Assembly (NCBI GenBank): GCA_932521035.1
Contig: OW051494.1
Coordinates: 6,496,001-6,560,000, forward strand
Direction of reading: 5' to 3'
DNA length: 64,000 nucleotides
From: Oscheius dolichura
Taxonomy: Eukaryota > Nematoda > Chromadorea > Rhabditida > Rhabditidae
Part shown: positions 11,852 through 22,982 of the stretch, one piece after another
How the letters are laid out: each line of letters begins with the position of its first letter
How positions within the stretch are numbered: the stretch's first letter is position 1
Position numbers and translations under genes: made by a program
Notes under the pieces: model-generated
The model's database searches: none
Seen by the model: only the letters and a program-made list of their open reading frames with translations
Told to the model about the DNA's origin: nothing

Positions 11852-13132
11852 TTAGGCGATCCAGAGGTGGCGGAGGATGGCCGACGCGGTGAGGCGACCG
11901 GCAGGCTGGATCGTCAGCAAGCCGGCGAGCAGATCACGGCAAGCCGGAGAGACGTTCTCCGGGATCTGAAGTTGTTATGATGAAAAGGAGCTGGCGCAGC
12001 CTTACAAGGTCCTGCATCTCCTCAGGCTCGCCGATGAACACTTCCACCGGCAAGGTTCCATGGAGCATCTCGAGGAGAGAGATGCCGAGAGGCCACAGGT
12101 CAGCCTTCAACAAAAAGTAATTGAGAAGCATTCTAGACAAACCGGGAAGCCATACTCTCCAGCGGCTCGTACTTCGGGAGCCATGTACACGGGGCTGCCG
12201 CACTGCTCGGACAGAAGAGTGCCCTCCGGCATCTCAATGGACAGGCCGAAGTCGGCAATCTAAAAGAACTTGAACAGGAACACGGAATTTGGTTGCCTGG
12301 ATCTCATCGGCCTGGGTGAGATAGATGTTGGTCGGCTTGATGTCGCGGTGGACAATCCGCTGCGTGTGGATGTAGTCCAGCCCATCCGCGATCTCCCTCA
12401 GGTATCTGAATTCAAGAGGTGGATAGCAACAGTGACTTCGATTCTGCTGACGAAAGAACAACTCACTTCACGGCCTCCTTCTCCGTGAGACCCCTTTGTT
12501 CCTCTTCATAGGTCTTCTCGATGCGGGCGTCGAGGGAGCCCTTCGCGGCCAGATTCAAGACCAAGTAGTGGCTCATCTCATCGTAGAAGTAGCCGAAGAG
12601 CTGGCAGATGGCCGGATGATGGAGGCCGCGGTGGATTCTCTGCTCTCTCTGCACATCTTCCTCGCTAACTACGGCCTTGAGCATGGCCTGTAACACGTTC
12701 TTTGTAGTTATCAAAACAGGCAAACCTTTATAGCGAAGTATGTCGGCGGGGCCTTGAGACGGGCTAACAAGACAAAGCCGAAGCTGCCCTCGCCGATGAC
12801 TTGGCCCAGCTCGAAGTCCTTGATGGACAGACTTGAGGTTTTTACGGGGTGGTCCTCTCCCACCGGCCCAGCTCCTCCTCCAGAAGCACTCAGGATACTC
12901 GCACTTCCCCCAGAAGCACTCGGCATAGGAGTAGTAGACTGGCTGGATCGGCCTCCATCGCATACCTCACCAGCAGCCGTGAAGCCATACAACATGTAGG
13001 AGCCACGGTTAACTCCAACATGAGGGGTGTCCGAAGACGCTGAAAACAAAACATTTTATAGCGTTTTGGATGATTTCCCTTCCCCAAAAGACAGTAAAAA
13101 GAAAACAACCGATACTTACGTCGGGATGACAT
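11852..13132 (-). CDS. Serine/threonine protein kinase, Aurora/PLK4-like, divergent
   Basis: Seven exons join in frame: 13132-13120, 13039-12726, 12687-12467, 12405-12297, 12259-12143, 12104-12006 and 11965-11852, giving 328 residues. After a Ser/Gly-rich N-terminus of about 55 residues comes a complete kinase domain: glycine loop GEGSFGFV, catalytic lysine in FAIKAML, catalytic loop HRDIKPTN, DFG in IADFGLS, PVYMAPEV, and a C-lobe ending in RLTASAILRHLWIA. YFYDEMSHYLVLN and LSEQCGSPVYMAPEV resemble Aurora and PLK4. The usual DxWSLG is DLWPLG. The intron between exons 4 and 5 starts with GC rather than GT (37 nt). A mitotic or centrosomal role is inferred from family resemblance only. Confidence 0.85.
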
Positions 13133-13615
13133 ATTGTGAAGAAATAGTAAGCTGGGGCCGACATGATCTCTCTGTCAAGATGGAGAGGGGGCATCGGGGT
13201 CAAACCTCCGGGAGACTCGCGGGAGTTCCATTGGATACGGCCACTGGATACAGACGGCTCAAGGGGAAGGCTTTGTCAGTAGGGGCCCGTCTTCCTTCCG
13301 CTTCAGAAATGTTACTAATGTGTCTATTTTCAGGTCATCTTCCCCTCTGGCCGGGATCCTCTCTGCCGTCGGCTGTCGTCATTCCTTCTTCACCTCTCCA
13401 CTTTTTGATCCTTTGCCTGTTTTATCCCACTTTTGCACCGGCAGGCGTAAAAGCCCTGTCGGTGTGCCCGTGTTCTGTCCTCCTCCCTGTCCTCCCTCGT
13501 TCTCGTGGCCATGCGGTTCAAACCGGCGAGAGTCCGTTTGTAGTCGCGCACTCTTTTGCATCTGCGGTATATCAATAATGTTTTTAGACAGCCCGCTAGA
13601 AAATTCTTCCCAAAA

Positions 13616-13900
13616 GCGATCTACAAACTGACTCTCGTCGTTTTGGTCGGCATTGCCATGCGATGTCTCGGCTTGCCTCGTTAGGCAAGTGGCCGCTCGT
13701 CCCGTGTATAGAAAAGGCCACTTCCCCTGTCCCCACCATCTCGGAGGATTTTGTTTCCTTTTCTCGGCCTTTTCCCGAGATGGCTGGGACAAGGGAAAGG
13801 CCATTTTATACGCGGGACGGTGTGGCCGCTTGCGTAAGAGGGCAAGACGGGGCAGCTTTCGGAGATGTCGACCAAATTGGCGACTGTCAGTTTCTAGATG
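13616..13900. repeat. Long fold-back hairpin
   Basis: The left arm (about 13616-13750) and right arm (about 13775-13900) are inverted copies with moderate divergence, separated by about 25-30 nt. Matching blocks include gcaagtggcc with gcaagcggcc, cgtcccgtgtata with cgtcccgcgtata, tgtccccaccatctcgg with tgtcccagccatctcgg, and ttttggtcggcat with atttggtcgacat. Weaker similarity continues outwards to about 13590 and 13935. A transcript would form an approximately 130 bp imperfect duplex. No transposase is present. Confidence 0.75.
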
Positions 13901-14293
13901 AGCACTCATTTTTTCTTTTAGGCTTTAGCAAGTTGGGGAGAGGTTGTAATTTTGTGTGAGCCTTTGATAATTAGGGGCACGGTAACGATAAGGATATACC
14001 GTTATGGGAAGTCTCCTCCCTGGCAGAGACACAGGCTCCACTCTTTCGGATGAAGAGGATTTCGTTTCCCAGAAAGACACGAGGACCGTAGCTCACAGTT
14101 TAACTGCCAAAAGTCGTCCTCCTCGAAAGATGTGTTCAGCAGAAGGTTTCAGAAGGGGGATGGCCGTCTCCGAGGGCAGAGGGCACATGGAAAGGAGTCT
14201 TATCCACCGAAAGCCGTGCCTATCCAAAAAAAGGAAAACAGATGAAAAGTAATGGAAGGAAGACGTTTATTTGTGAGGAATTTGACAGAAGGC
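13901..14293. other. Intergenic, nothing recognised
   Basis: No supported gene. This includes the 3' flank of the HP1 gene on the minus strand. A minus-strand poly(A) signal close to the HP1 stop was not obvious. Confidence 0.4.
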
Positions 14294-14794
14294 TCATTCA
14301 AATTTGGCATTCCGTTCGAAGTATTGAACAACGAGATTTGTGTATCTGAAAGGGGACTGTTTGTAGTGTACCACGGCTGACTCACTTGATATTGGCTTCT
14401 TTGGCCGGCACCATCTCGGCCGACCCGTCCTTATATTTCAGAAGATACATAATCTCTCCCGTTTGGGCCGAGCCCCCAATAATTTCGTGTGGTTCTTTTT
14501 TTTTCACAACCCGCGGCTCCGTCGAGATAGACTTGGCCCGTACCATCTGCTGGTGGTTCCTCTCATACTCGGCCACCAATTCCGGACAGGAGACGTTCTC
14601 CTCCGGCTCCCACGTACAGTCTTCCATTGGGAATCCCTGTGTATTTAGTTGTTCCGGGCTGTTGTCCAGTTCCAACCAACCTGCCATTTAAGGAGATATT
14701 CGAATTTTCCGTCCTTTGCCGGCCGTTTGTTGATGACCTTCTCCACCACGTAGATATCCTCTTCGTCGTCTTGTCTCTTCTTACTTCTGGACAT
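14294..14794 (-). CDS. Heterochromatin protein 1 (HP1/CBX-type chromodomain protein)
   Basis: Three exons join in frame: 14794-14681, 14636-14386 and 14345-14294, giving 138 residues. Residues about 15-65 are the chromodomain (YVVEKVINKRP, then YLLKWQ across an intron, then CTWEPEENV). Residues about 90-138 are a chromoshadow domain (IIGGSAQTGEIMYLLKYKDG, MVPAKEANIK, then LVVQYFERNAKFE across the last intron). Aromatic cage positions Y, W and the TWEP motif are present, so binding to methylated H3K9 is expected from family knowledge. At 138 residues it is shorter than usual HP1 proteins (about 180-200), with a short hinge and almost no tail. It lies next to a JmjC demethylase gene transcribed divergently. 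Confidence 0.9.
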
Positions 14795-14824
14795 TTTGGG
14801 AATAAAGAAAAAGTTCTAGAAGAC

Positions 14825-15028
14825 TTATATTAGGATCATAGGAGCAAATAATCCAAAAAAAAATATGAAAGAATGTGGATCAGGCGGATAAAAATCGAGG
14901 GTTATCGGCGGTTGTGATATGCCAGGCATGGCTTTTGTGGACGAGGAAGAAGCAGGAACTCTGGGAAACACTAAAGTGATGGACAAAGCGGTATAAATAG
15001 CCAGAATAACGGACAAAGAATTGATCAT
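14825..15028 (-). CDS. Possible 67-residue small membrane or secreted peptide
   Basis: Single open frame starting MINSLSVILAIYTALSITLV, a good signal peptide or anchor, followed by a Ser/Pro-rich part and a hydrophobic C-terminus (FIFFFGLFAPMILI). The stop lies only 30 nt upstream of the HP1 start on the same strand, which would fit an operon-like arrangement or an upstream ORF in the HP1 5' region. No homologue is recognised. Confidence 0.3.
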   Translation of the reverse strand: MINSLSVILAIYTALSITLVFPRVPASSSSTKAMPGISQPPITLDFYPPDPHSFIFFFGLFAPMILI

Positions 15029-15297
15029 TTGAAAGCGAGATAATTCGCGTTCCCCTAACGAGCAAAACCTATGCACCGACTGCAAACAACTGTGTAGCAA
15101 TTTTAAATGCTCGATTGGCTAACTACACCTTCTCTACATCTATTCCTTTTATAAAGAACCGTAATTCCAGTCAGAAATAACCTAGAAAGTATAAAGACGA
15201 CTCTATTTGATGAGGGAGACCTTCCTGGCTTGTTGTTGCATTAGTCCGCTTATTGGATAAGGGAAAACAAGGAGAAAAGCGAGTAGAACCCGGTATT

Positions 15298-15530
15298 TTA
15301 CTGTAGTACAGCCTCGGCCTTGTCTATTGGAATCCAATCACATGGATCAGTTTGTATTATTTGTGTTCCTGTAGCCAGAGAAAGAGTTGAAATCATTTTT
15401 CCCACATATGGCCGTGTGTACGTGACTTCAAAAAAGAGCGGCCCAGCTGCCTGTCCTCTTCGATCCCAGCCTGCCTTTTCCTCTTTGCACTTCTTTCCTT
15501 CCAAACAATCAGCCCCTAGAAATCGGTAAC
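15298..15530 (-). CDS. Terminal exon of an unrecognised gene (partial model)
   Basis: The frame YRFLGADCLEGKKC, then FFEVTYTRPYVGKM, ending in DPCDWIPIDKAEAVLQ and a stop at 15298, looks like genuine protein sequence. It follows a possible TTTAG acceptor near 15530. The 5' exons could not be found; they would have to lie before about 15757, where the demethylase gene starts on the other strand. The family is not recognised. Confidence 0.35.
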
Positions 15531-15756
15531 TAAACTTGAGCTCTTATAAGAAAACCTCTAAAATGATACAAATCCGCCCATTCTCCATACAAAAATATTC
15601 TCAAATCATCAAACAACAATTGACCCCGTTGAACTCCTACTATTCTGTTTCCTTCATTCTATTATTTTTACACATATTCATCTTTCCTCTCCTCCACACT
15701 CGAAAAATTCACACGAGTATTCCAGATCCGAATAAAAGTGGGTATAAATCAAGAGA

Positions 15757-17774
15757 ATGCCTGCCAAGGGCAAAACAAGAAAGGTGAGTCCAGAGATCCT
15801 ATCCGAAAGAGAGGAAAAAGTTATAGAGAAGATCGAGAGACAGAGAATCGTCTGAGGAGGAGGAGGAGAGTGACGTCATCGACTTCAAGGCCATCAAGAG
15901 GAACGGCGCCTTGAAACACGATTTCGAACATCTGTGCACGAGTAAGGGAAGAGGCTGGGAAGAGATACGAAGGGGCATTTCAGGTGCTCAGTATGAACAT
16001 CCGGAGATGTTGGAGGAGATCGACCCGAAGGAGTTCAACCTCCAGCTGTTCGAGAGGAACGGCCTCGTCCGACCGCTCGTCTTCCACTGCAAACCGGAGG
16101 AGCTCGGAATGAAGTAAGACGAGCGTGTTTTTATTTAACAAGACATTCAGAATGCCGGACCCGGAGACATTTTCGGAGGATGACGTTTTGGAGATGGTCG
16201 GGGCCAAGAGGGAGGTGGAGGTGGTCGTGGTGGAGGACCAGTCGTCCCGGTCGATCCCCCTGTCCAGCATGATCGACTACTTCAAGTGAGTCTCTCCCCC
16301 GGCCATTCTAATCCACCCGAAGACATCCCGAGGGCAGAGACCTGACCAACATGCTCTCACTGGAGTTCTCCCTAACAAAGCTACGGGACCACGTGAGCGG
16401 GCCGTCGGTGGTGAACGAGATCGACTGGGTGAACAAGTACTACCCGGACGAGATGTTCACCCGGTCGGTCTCCTTCGGCCGGAAGAGCACCTTCACCTTC
16501 AACCACTCCCACCCGGGGGTCCAGCGGTACTGTCTGATGTCCACCGCCGGCTGCTACACCGACTTCCACCTCGACTTCGGGGGCACATCCGTCTGGTACC
16601 ACGTGCTCAAGGGCGAGAAGGTAGGCCCCTGCCCCCTGGCCCCTATCCAGCCGTCCCAGGTCTTCTTCATGGTCGAGCCCGACCTCCAGAACATGAGGAT
16701 GTACGACGAGTGGCAGAGGAACTACGACCACTCCGGCTGGTTCGGGGACATCGTCTCCAAGTGCACCCGGATGGTCCTGAAGCAGGGAGACACCGCCATC
16801 CTCCCCTCTGGTTACTGTACCCGTTAGAGACCTTTAATTTATCTGTTCAGGATGGCTCCATGCAGTCTATACCCCGGTGAAAAGTCTCGTTTTCGGGGGG
16901 AACTTTCTCCATTCGTACGCGGCCGCTATGCAGTGTAAAGTGCACAGTTTGGAACAGAAATTGAGGGTAAGGGAGGAGAGGAAAGGAGGAGACGAGCCCG
17001 TTCAGATAGGAGTACGGTACCGGTACCCACACTTCGAGGAGTTGAACTTCTACGTGATCACGAAAATAGTCGAAGATTGTACGGGGAGGAAGTACCTGCG
17101 GCCGATCGGGAGGACGAGGGAGTGGGTCTCTTTCTCTATTGGAAACAGTCGGGTTTAGTTTGGAATACGTGGGCCGGGAGTGGATAGCCGAGGGTGGACA
17201 CCGCATCCCCATCACCTGGGACTACTACAAAAACAAGATGAAACAACAACGACTCGCCAAGCTACAGGACCGTTCGTTCCGACCCGAGCCCTCCTCTAGG
17301 CCCTTTCTTTAGCCAGTTCCACTCCACCCGAAACTGTCCAACAAGAAGACGACCCATTGGTCTTCTACGACCCTCTCGTGTTGAGACCCAGGGGAAGGAG
17401 CCACAACCACAAGGACCCTATCCCACTGGAATCGGAAATCTCCCTCAACCAAGGTATATCCTCTCTCTTCCCAGAATAAACAGAATTTCAGATGAGTTGG
17501 ACAAGATCTCCGCCCATCTTCTCGTCCAATACGAGGCGATGTTGGAGTATTTCTTCGTCAAGAAGTGTGTTGATCTGCCGGATTTCATCACCAGACCCTC
17601 GAGTCTCCTCTACTGTTTCCAAGCTGTTCTCCGGGAAAGAAGACGTCAATTAGTCCGTGTTCTTTTGCCTGATTACCTAATTATATTTAGACCGAGAGCG
17701 GTGTGACCCTTCCCAGTCCTCCTGATATCTACACTCCGCCTACAATAGCCGAACAGGTGCTTTTATTTGTCTAG
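15757..17774 (+). CDS. JmjC-domain histone lysine demethylase, KDM2/KDM7 type, no PHD finger
   Basis: Eleven exons join in frame: 15757-15783, 15827-16113, 16151-16285, 16323-16620, 16660-16810, 16851-16966, 17006-17121, 17159-17271, 17313-17453, 17492-17652 and 17691-17774, about 542 residues. A possible in-frame 42 nt intron sits at 15942-15983. After a basic/acidic N-terminus comes the JmjC region: SLEFSLTKLRDHV, YCLMSTAGCYTDFHLDFGG with HxD iron ligands, SVWYHVLKGEK, then PSGWLHAV with the third ligand and FGGNFLHSY. Family members remove methyl groups from H3K9, H3K27, H4K20 or H3K36 with Fe(II) and 2-oxoglutarate. PHF8/KDM7 proteins normally start with a PHD finger; none is visible here. 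The C-terminus is Pro-rich and unrecognised. Confidence 0.9.
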
Positions 17775-17973
17775 TTTGTCAGATTGCCACCCAACGGCCT
17801 AAACGAAACACTGCCAGCGGGGGAAAATGCCAGCGGTGTACAAAGCGCGCCCCTTTTTGGCCAGCGGTTTACGGTTTTGTTGTTTACACATAACGAATTA
17901 TGCTTTTTTATGCTACTTTCTATTTCTCTTTTTGGTGTAATCGAAAAGAATTGACAGTAATTTTTAGTTTACA

Positions 17974-19568
17974 ATGTCTGAAGAACCAAAAGATGAGCCT
18001 AGGGCAGATTCACCATGCTCCAGTCGCAGTGAAGAGTTGGGAAATTTTGACGACAACTCGATGATGATGGATTCCACTGAAACAAAAGTACATTTTGACA
18101 GAATTTTGATTTTATTAATTTTCAACATACATGCTACTAGTAATGTACCGTATTTTAGTCTCTGGATCCTGCGAATGTAACTGAAACCGACGAAGCAGAG
18201 GACACTCCTTCAACAGAAAAAGATGAGGACAGGTCAAGCAGACCAGAGGAAGGGCAAGAAGAGATCGACCAAGAGTCCAAAGACAATGAGGTTTAATATG
18301 CTTTTCTTTATTTTACCAAATCTTATAGGTACAGGAACATACAGATGAAAAAGCTGAAATGAAATCTGAAGAGCCTGGAGCAAAATCTGAAGAGCCTGAA
18401 GCAAAATCTGAAGAGCCTGAAACGAAATCAGAAGACGCTGAAACTAAATTGGACAAGCCTGAGGAAGAGCTTGACACTGCTGAAAATAATTCAACTAAAA
18501 AAGAAAACCCCGTGAAAGAGAAAAGCCATAGAGCATCTAAAGCAAACAGTACTCTAAAGAGTAAGAAATCGCAGTCAGAAAAGAAAAGGAAAGATCGACC
18601 ATCATTTGATGAAGCATTACATTCCCGTAAGTTTACTTGTTATTTTTGTTTTATTTGTTAAAAATTGTTTTAGCGAAAGCGAAGAAGAAGTATGATCCTA
18701 AAAAGGATAAACCAGAATTTGTTGGTGGTATTCCCGTTACTCCCATTCAGGTTTTTCCAATTTAATTTCTTTGTATCGCTTTTTAAGAGCGGCCCTGCTG
18801 TCCCGAATGCGTATAACTATGATCCAATGCAGGAAATTACTAAACTTGGAACCGGCCAGTTACGAAGTACCTATAGAAAGTCGCAATATGTCAGTTTTTA
18901 AATAGATATAGGTGTAAATTTTTTTAGAATGTCGCCCCTCCTAAACAAACAAAGATTTATAAATTAGAGCACAAACTTTCGTCAGAACACCCCGAGGCCG
19001 AAGAGGACACCAATAATTTACAAGGCGATAATATTAATACAGGTAGGTTTTTGTAGAAATGTTTGATTAGGGCTGTAATTTTTTTAGGAAAGCCATTACC
19101 TCGAGCACCCGGTACTTCTTTTATACCTGATCTTAACATTCCAATAACGCCTAGAATAGCTCCTAAGTTTGTTTTCATTTTAATTAGAGAATAATAACTT
19201 TAGCGAAATGTATTCTCCAACTGCACCACGGACTGATTATGAGAGACGGTTCTCCACTGGGTCCGTCGATAAAGCTGAAAGTGGAATCCGTGAAAGAGTA
19301 AGTAAATAATTTAAGCTTTCAGTGTGTTTTAGACGATATCATTTGACAGTTATCCATCTCCGGTAAAATTATACACTGGAGAAATGCATGCGCCCTTCAT
19401 TGTAGGTCTTTGCTACGCACTTATTAATTACGTTTGTTATAGCCACCTCTGGATTCCGCTAATCCCCGATCAATGTCACACATTCCATCCAAAGATAACA
19501 GCGTTGACTTTTTCCTCAAAAACGCACCCCTTCTGATCCAAAAGTTGAACGCTATAGGCCAAAAATAA
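17974..19568 (+). CDS. Acidic, lysine/glutamate-repeat protein (hypothetical)
   Basis: Ten exons join in frame: 17974-18087, 18159-18290, 18329-18626, 18674-18750, 18788-18889, 18928-19042, 19088-19166, 19204-19297, 19333-19401 and 19443-19568, giving 401 residues. Residues 1-90 are acidic and Ser-rich. Residues about 95-140 contain five imperfect copies of an approximately eight-residue unit (KSEEPEA). A Lys/Ser-rich basic stretch follows. The second half has short conserved-looking motifs: KYDPKKDKPEFVGGIPVTPI, YNYDPMQEITKL, APGTSFIPDLNIPITPR. The protein is probably largely disordered. A TTTTTAG acceptor lies just before the ATG. The family is not recognised. Confidence 0.75.
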
Positions 19569-19791
19569 ATTCACAAACTTTATTTATTATGACGGGTTGC
19601 AGATCTCTTATTGGTTTGTTACTTACCGAATGCTTGTATTTAATTTTATTACATTGCTGTATTTTCAGGTAATAAATTTTTTAAATATATTACAAATAGT
19701 TGTCTAATGTACTAACTAACATTTGTTTATATATCTTTTACTAATAAACCAGATGATAATTCTTTCAGTCTATATGCGGGCATGGTAGACA

Positions 19792-19984
19792 CTGACCAAG
19801 AAAAACTACAAAGTTACAGTAGTAGAAGTCAAGTTAGTTTCATTTATACCGCACCATTCTTTAGGAGAAATTTGTGTATCAACAACAGCCAGGTAGTCGC
19901 ATATTTTTTCGTGTGCCAATAGAATCCGTAGTCCCTAAAACTGCTCAAACCTTTTCAAAGAAGAACAACTCCCAGAAAAAATGA
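19792..19984 (+). CDS. 46-residue small ORF directly upstream of ALG1
   Basis: Three short exons join in frame from ATG 19792: about 17 codons, a 33 nt intron, EKFVYQQQP, a 30 nt intron, then [20 protein letters not shown] and TGA at 19982-19984. The protein is hydrophilic with a basic C-terminus and no recognised domain. Its stop overlaps the ALG1 start (ATGA). An earlier out-of-frame ATG follows the TTTCAG acceptor, which weakens the case. It could be a real first cistron or a regulatory upstream ORF. Confidence 0.4.
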
Positions 19985-21997
19985 GGTAAAAAATTATTCA
20001 AATCTTATATTTAGATTTTTAGTCGGAAAAAAGCGGTAGTAGTAGTTCTTGGTGATATTGGAAGAAGTCCGCGAATGTGTTACCATGCTTATTCATTAGT
20101 AACACAAGCTGATCATGACGTTACTATTGTAGGGTATCTTGATTCAGTGCCACATTCTAAAATCACAGAAAACGAACACATAACGTATGTTTCCTTATTG
20201 TTGTTGGCAACATAATTACAGAATTCAGTCTATACCTTCACCACCTGCATTCAAACAGCTTCCAGAAGCTTGTCAAATGTTTCTTAAACTTATTTGGACC
20301 TTCTTTACCCTCCTTTTTACGTTATTATTCAGGTTCCCCATTTTAATTACTATTATTGCAAGTAAAGGTTTAGGGTCGGATGGTCGGTGGACGTCGTCTT
20401 AATGCAAAATCCTCCAACTATCCCTACTGCACCTGTTTGTTGGTTGACCGCAAGGCTGAAGGGGGCATTATTTATTATTGACTGGCATAATTATATGTAT
20501 TCTGTTCTACGAGACAAATACAGTAAGGTTTTTGACGTGACAAGATTTATTGTTTTTTCAGGGTTGTATTCTTTAACGTTTGAACAACAACGTGGTATAT
20601 CTGAAACGCAAGAAATTATAAAAGAAAAAGAAAGTTCCAGGAAGAGGCGGGAGGAAAAACCTGTGGTGGGCCTGAATAAGAAGAGAAAAGAAAAACCAGA
20701 AAAGAGGGAGTATAAATCCTTTCGCCAGAGGTGTATTACATATAACTTTAATATACCGAGGAATATAGATATGTGGAAGCTATTTACGCACTGGAAGGGT
20801 TCTTTGGAAGGAAAGCAGATGGAGGATTATGCGTTACAAAAGCTATGCAGAAGAACCTGTTTAATAACTGGAGCATACCTTCAGCAACTTTTTATGATAG
20901 GCCTCCCTCTTGGAAATTCGGGTAATCAATCAATTTTACTGTATAAATGTTTTTAGAAATACTACCGATCACGAAAAACATAGCCTACTTATGAAGCTTG
21001 GTCGTCTTTATCCAGTGTTTTCTGCCAATGATACTTGTAGGTTTCAGCAATACATTGGGAGTTACTGATCTCAGCGAATGCCTTCACTGAAATTGTAAAT
21101 GGAAATGTCGTATGGAAAGACGATCGGCCATTGATTGTGATATCCTCGACAAGTTGGACAATAGACGAAGATTTTTCATTGCTTTTTGAAGCAGCTATCA
21201 AATACAACGATATCGCTCGCCTCACTATCGGAGCGTAAGCCTCTCTTTTGGACTCTTACTGGAAAACGGATTTAGAGCCGCTCAAAATCGCTTGCCTACT
21301 ATCTTTTTAATAATTACTGGAAAGGGCCCTATGAAAGAATACTATCTCGATAAGATAGCGAGGCTTAATATGGGAGAGGTGAAGGTAAGTACCGATCTGC
21401 TGCCGGGGATGTAATTACGGATTAGGTGGTCACACCTTGGCTTGAGGCAGCCGATTATCCCGTGATGCTAGCCTGTGCCGATATTGGCGTTTCTCTGCAC
21501 ACATCAACTTCAGGTTGACTACAATAATCCAAACCTATAAAGTTCTAATTTTAGGTCTTGATTTGCCGATGAAAGTGGTTGATATGTTTGGATCAGGAGT
21601 TCCAGTTTTAGCCAAAAATTTTGCTTGTATATCTGAACTTGTTGAAGATAAGAAAAACGGTTATCTTTTTGATACATCAAAGGAATTGGCTGATCAACTA
21701 ATTCGTCTTGCCACTGGATTTCCTACTCATTGCAATGTAAGCTTTCTTATCATGACATGCACTTTTGTTGTATTTCGCAATACTATTATTTTTATAGGAG
21801 TTACGAGATCTCAAGTACAATGTTACAACGGATCAACTTCCTACCTGGGAAGAGACTTGGCCTACTAATGTCGCTGCCGTGTTGACTGCTCCGAGAAATT
21901 TAGCTTTAGAGAGGACACTAGCCAGGTGTGTTTTATTCCTCCCAGGACTAAATGCTATCTTTACAGACACGCTGTGCCAGAGTCGGATGAGCGCTAG
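19981..21997 (+). CDS. ALG1: ALG1, chitobiosyldiphosphodolichol beta-mannosyltransferase
   Basis: Adds the first mannose from GDP-mannose to dolichol-PP-chitobiose on the cytosolic face of the ER, starting the N-glycan mannose core. Exons run 19981-19985, 20023-20184, 20222-20332, 20374-20527, 20761-20921 and on to the stop at 21997. Recognisable stretches: [15 protein letters not shown], an N-terminal hydrophobic anchor region, [84 protein letters not shown], and the C-terminal GT4 donor site [19 protein letters not shown] followed by [13 protein letters not shown]. The intron at 20528-20760 is far longer than the rest and stays open in the ALG1 frame. AATAAA is at 22079. Confidence 0.93.
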
Positions 21998-22078
21998 TCA
22001 GATATCTACGCTTTATAGTTTTAATATTTTATACGTTTTATGTGATCTTTTATCAATTTGTATCCCGGTTGCGTAATG

Positions 22079-22084
22079 AATAAA
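22079..22084 (+). terminator. Poly(A) signal AATAAA of ALG1
   Basis: Canonical AATAAA 82 nt after the ALG1 stop codon. The sequence changes from AT-rich to GC-rich shortly after it. Confidence 0.6.
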
Positions 22085-22327
22085 ATTTTATCTAAACTTC
22101 ATATTTTCATTGGCTAGGCTCTAATTGGTTCCCGGTTGATTGACGCTATTTGGTGGACGTGCTCTGCCGGTTAGCATCTGCTGTCCTGCTGGACCTCTCG
22201 TTCATCCGCCGTGAGTAGCGCTAGACCTTGGCCAAGCCGAGGGGGCGGGGCTGCTGTGCTGCGAATGCTGTCTTCGCCACGGCCATCACCAGTCTCTCTT
22301 CGACGGGACGGACGCGACGGCCTGGCC

Positions 22328-22982
22328 ATGGCCGCCCTCCTTGAGTGCTTTATATGTCAGCATCCGTTCTCCGCCTCGCCCTCGACCAGCAAAGACGCAG
22401 ACGACTCCGGTAGAGCAGATCCTCGGCCAATACGAGCTACTGTTTCAGAGTCGATAGAACAGGACGACGAGGGAAACACATTCGAAGACCAGGAGTCCGT
22501 AAGGTTCGTTTTGACCGGGAACAGCGACCAAGCGCGCCTTTTTGATAGCTTTTTTGAGTACCCCGATTGAGAAAAAAGACCTTTCTGAGTTCTGGAAGAG
22601 ATGGTCCAGACTGTAAAAGTTGTAGACAATGAGTAATGGTAGAAATTAACAGGAAACACGTCATCGACCAGCACCCAAAGGTCGTCGCCGAGGCTTTTTT
22701 CTATCCGAACGGAGACACCCCGCTGCACATCTGGCTGCTGTCGTGCGTCGACTGGTCGGCCAACGTGACCGAGGAGGTGCCGGTGAGTACTGGGACTGTC
22801 CCAAATTGGCCGAAATCAATCGATGCCATCCCAAAGAGCCCCTCCCAGCCGTCTTGCTGACCTGCGCATCAAACAACGCGGGCAAGGCGACCAGCCCCCC
22901 TCGGGAAAGAGCGCACCCCTTCCGGAGACGCAGACCCCTTGCTGAATACGTGCGGGGAGTTGTCTCCCAGAAGAGCTCATGA
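22328..22982 (+). CDS. Ankyrin-like protein with N-terminal CxxC (hypothetical)
   Basis: Exons 22328-22409, 22449-22503, 22559-22612 and 22653-22782 join in frame. They encode MAALLECFICQHPFS, an acidic linker (SIEQDDEGNTFEDQE), KKDLSEFWKRWSRLKHVID, and an ankyrin-like segment (NGDTPLHIWLLSCVDWSANV). A last exon from about 22840 that could end at 22982 contains LLTCASNNAGK, again ankyrin-like, but its acceptor is weak. Ankyrin repeats mediate protein binding; the specific role is unknown. It may instead continue into the zinc-finger gene downstream. Confidence 0.45.
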
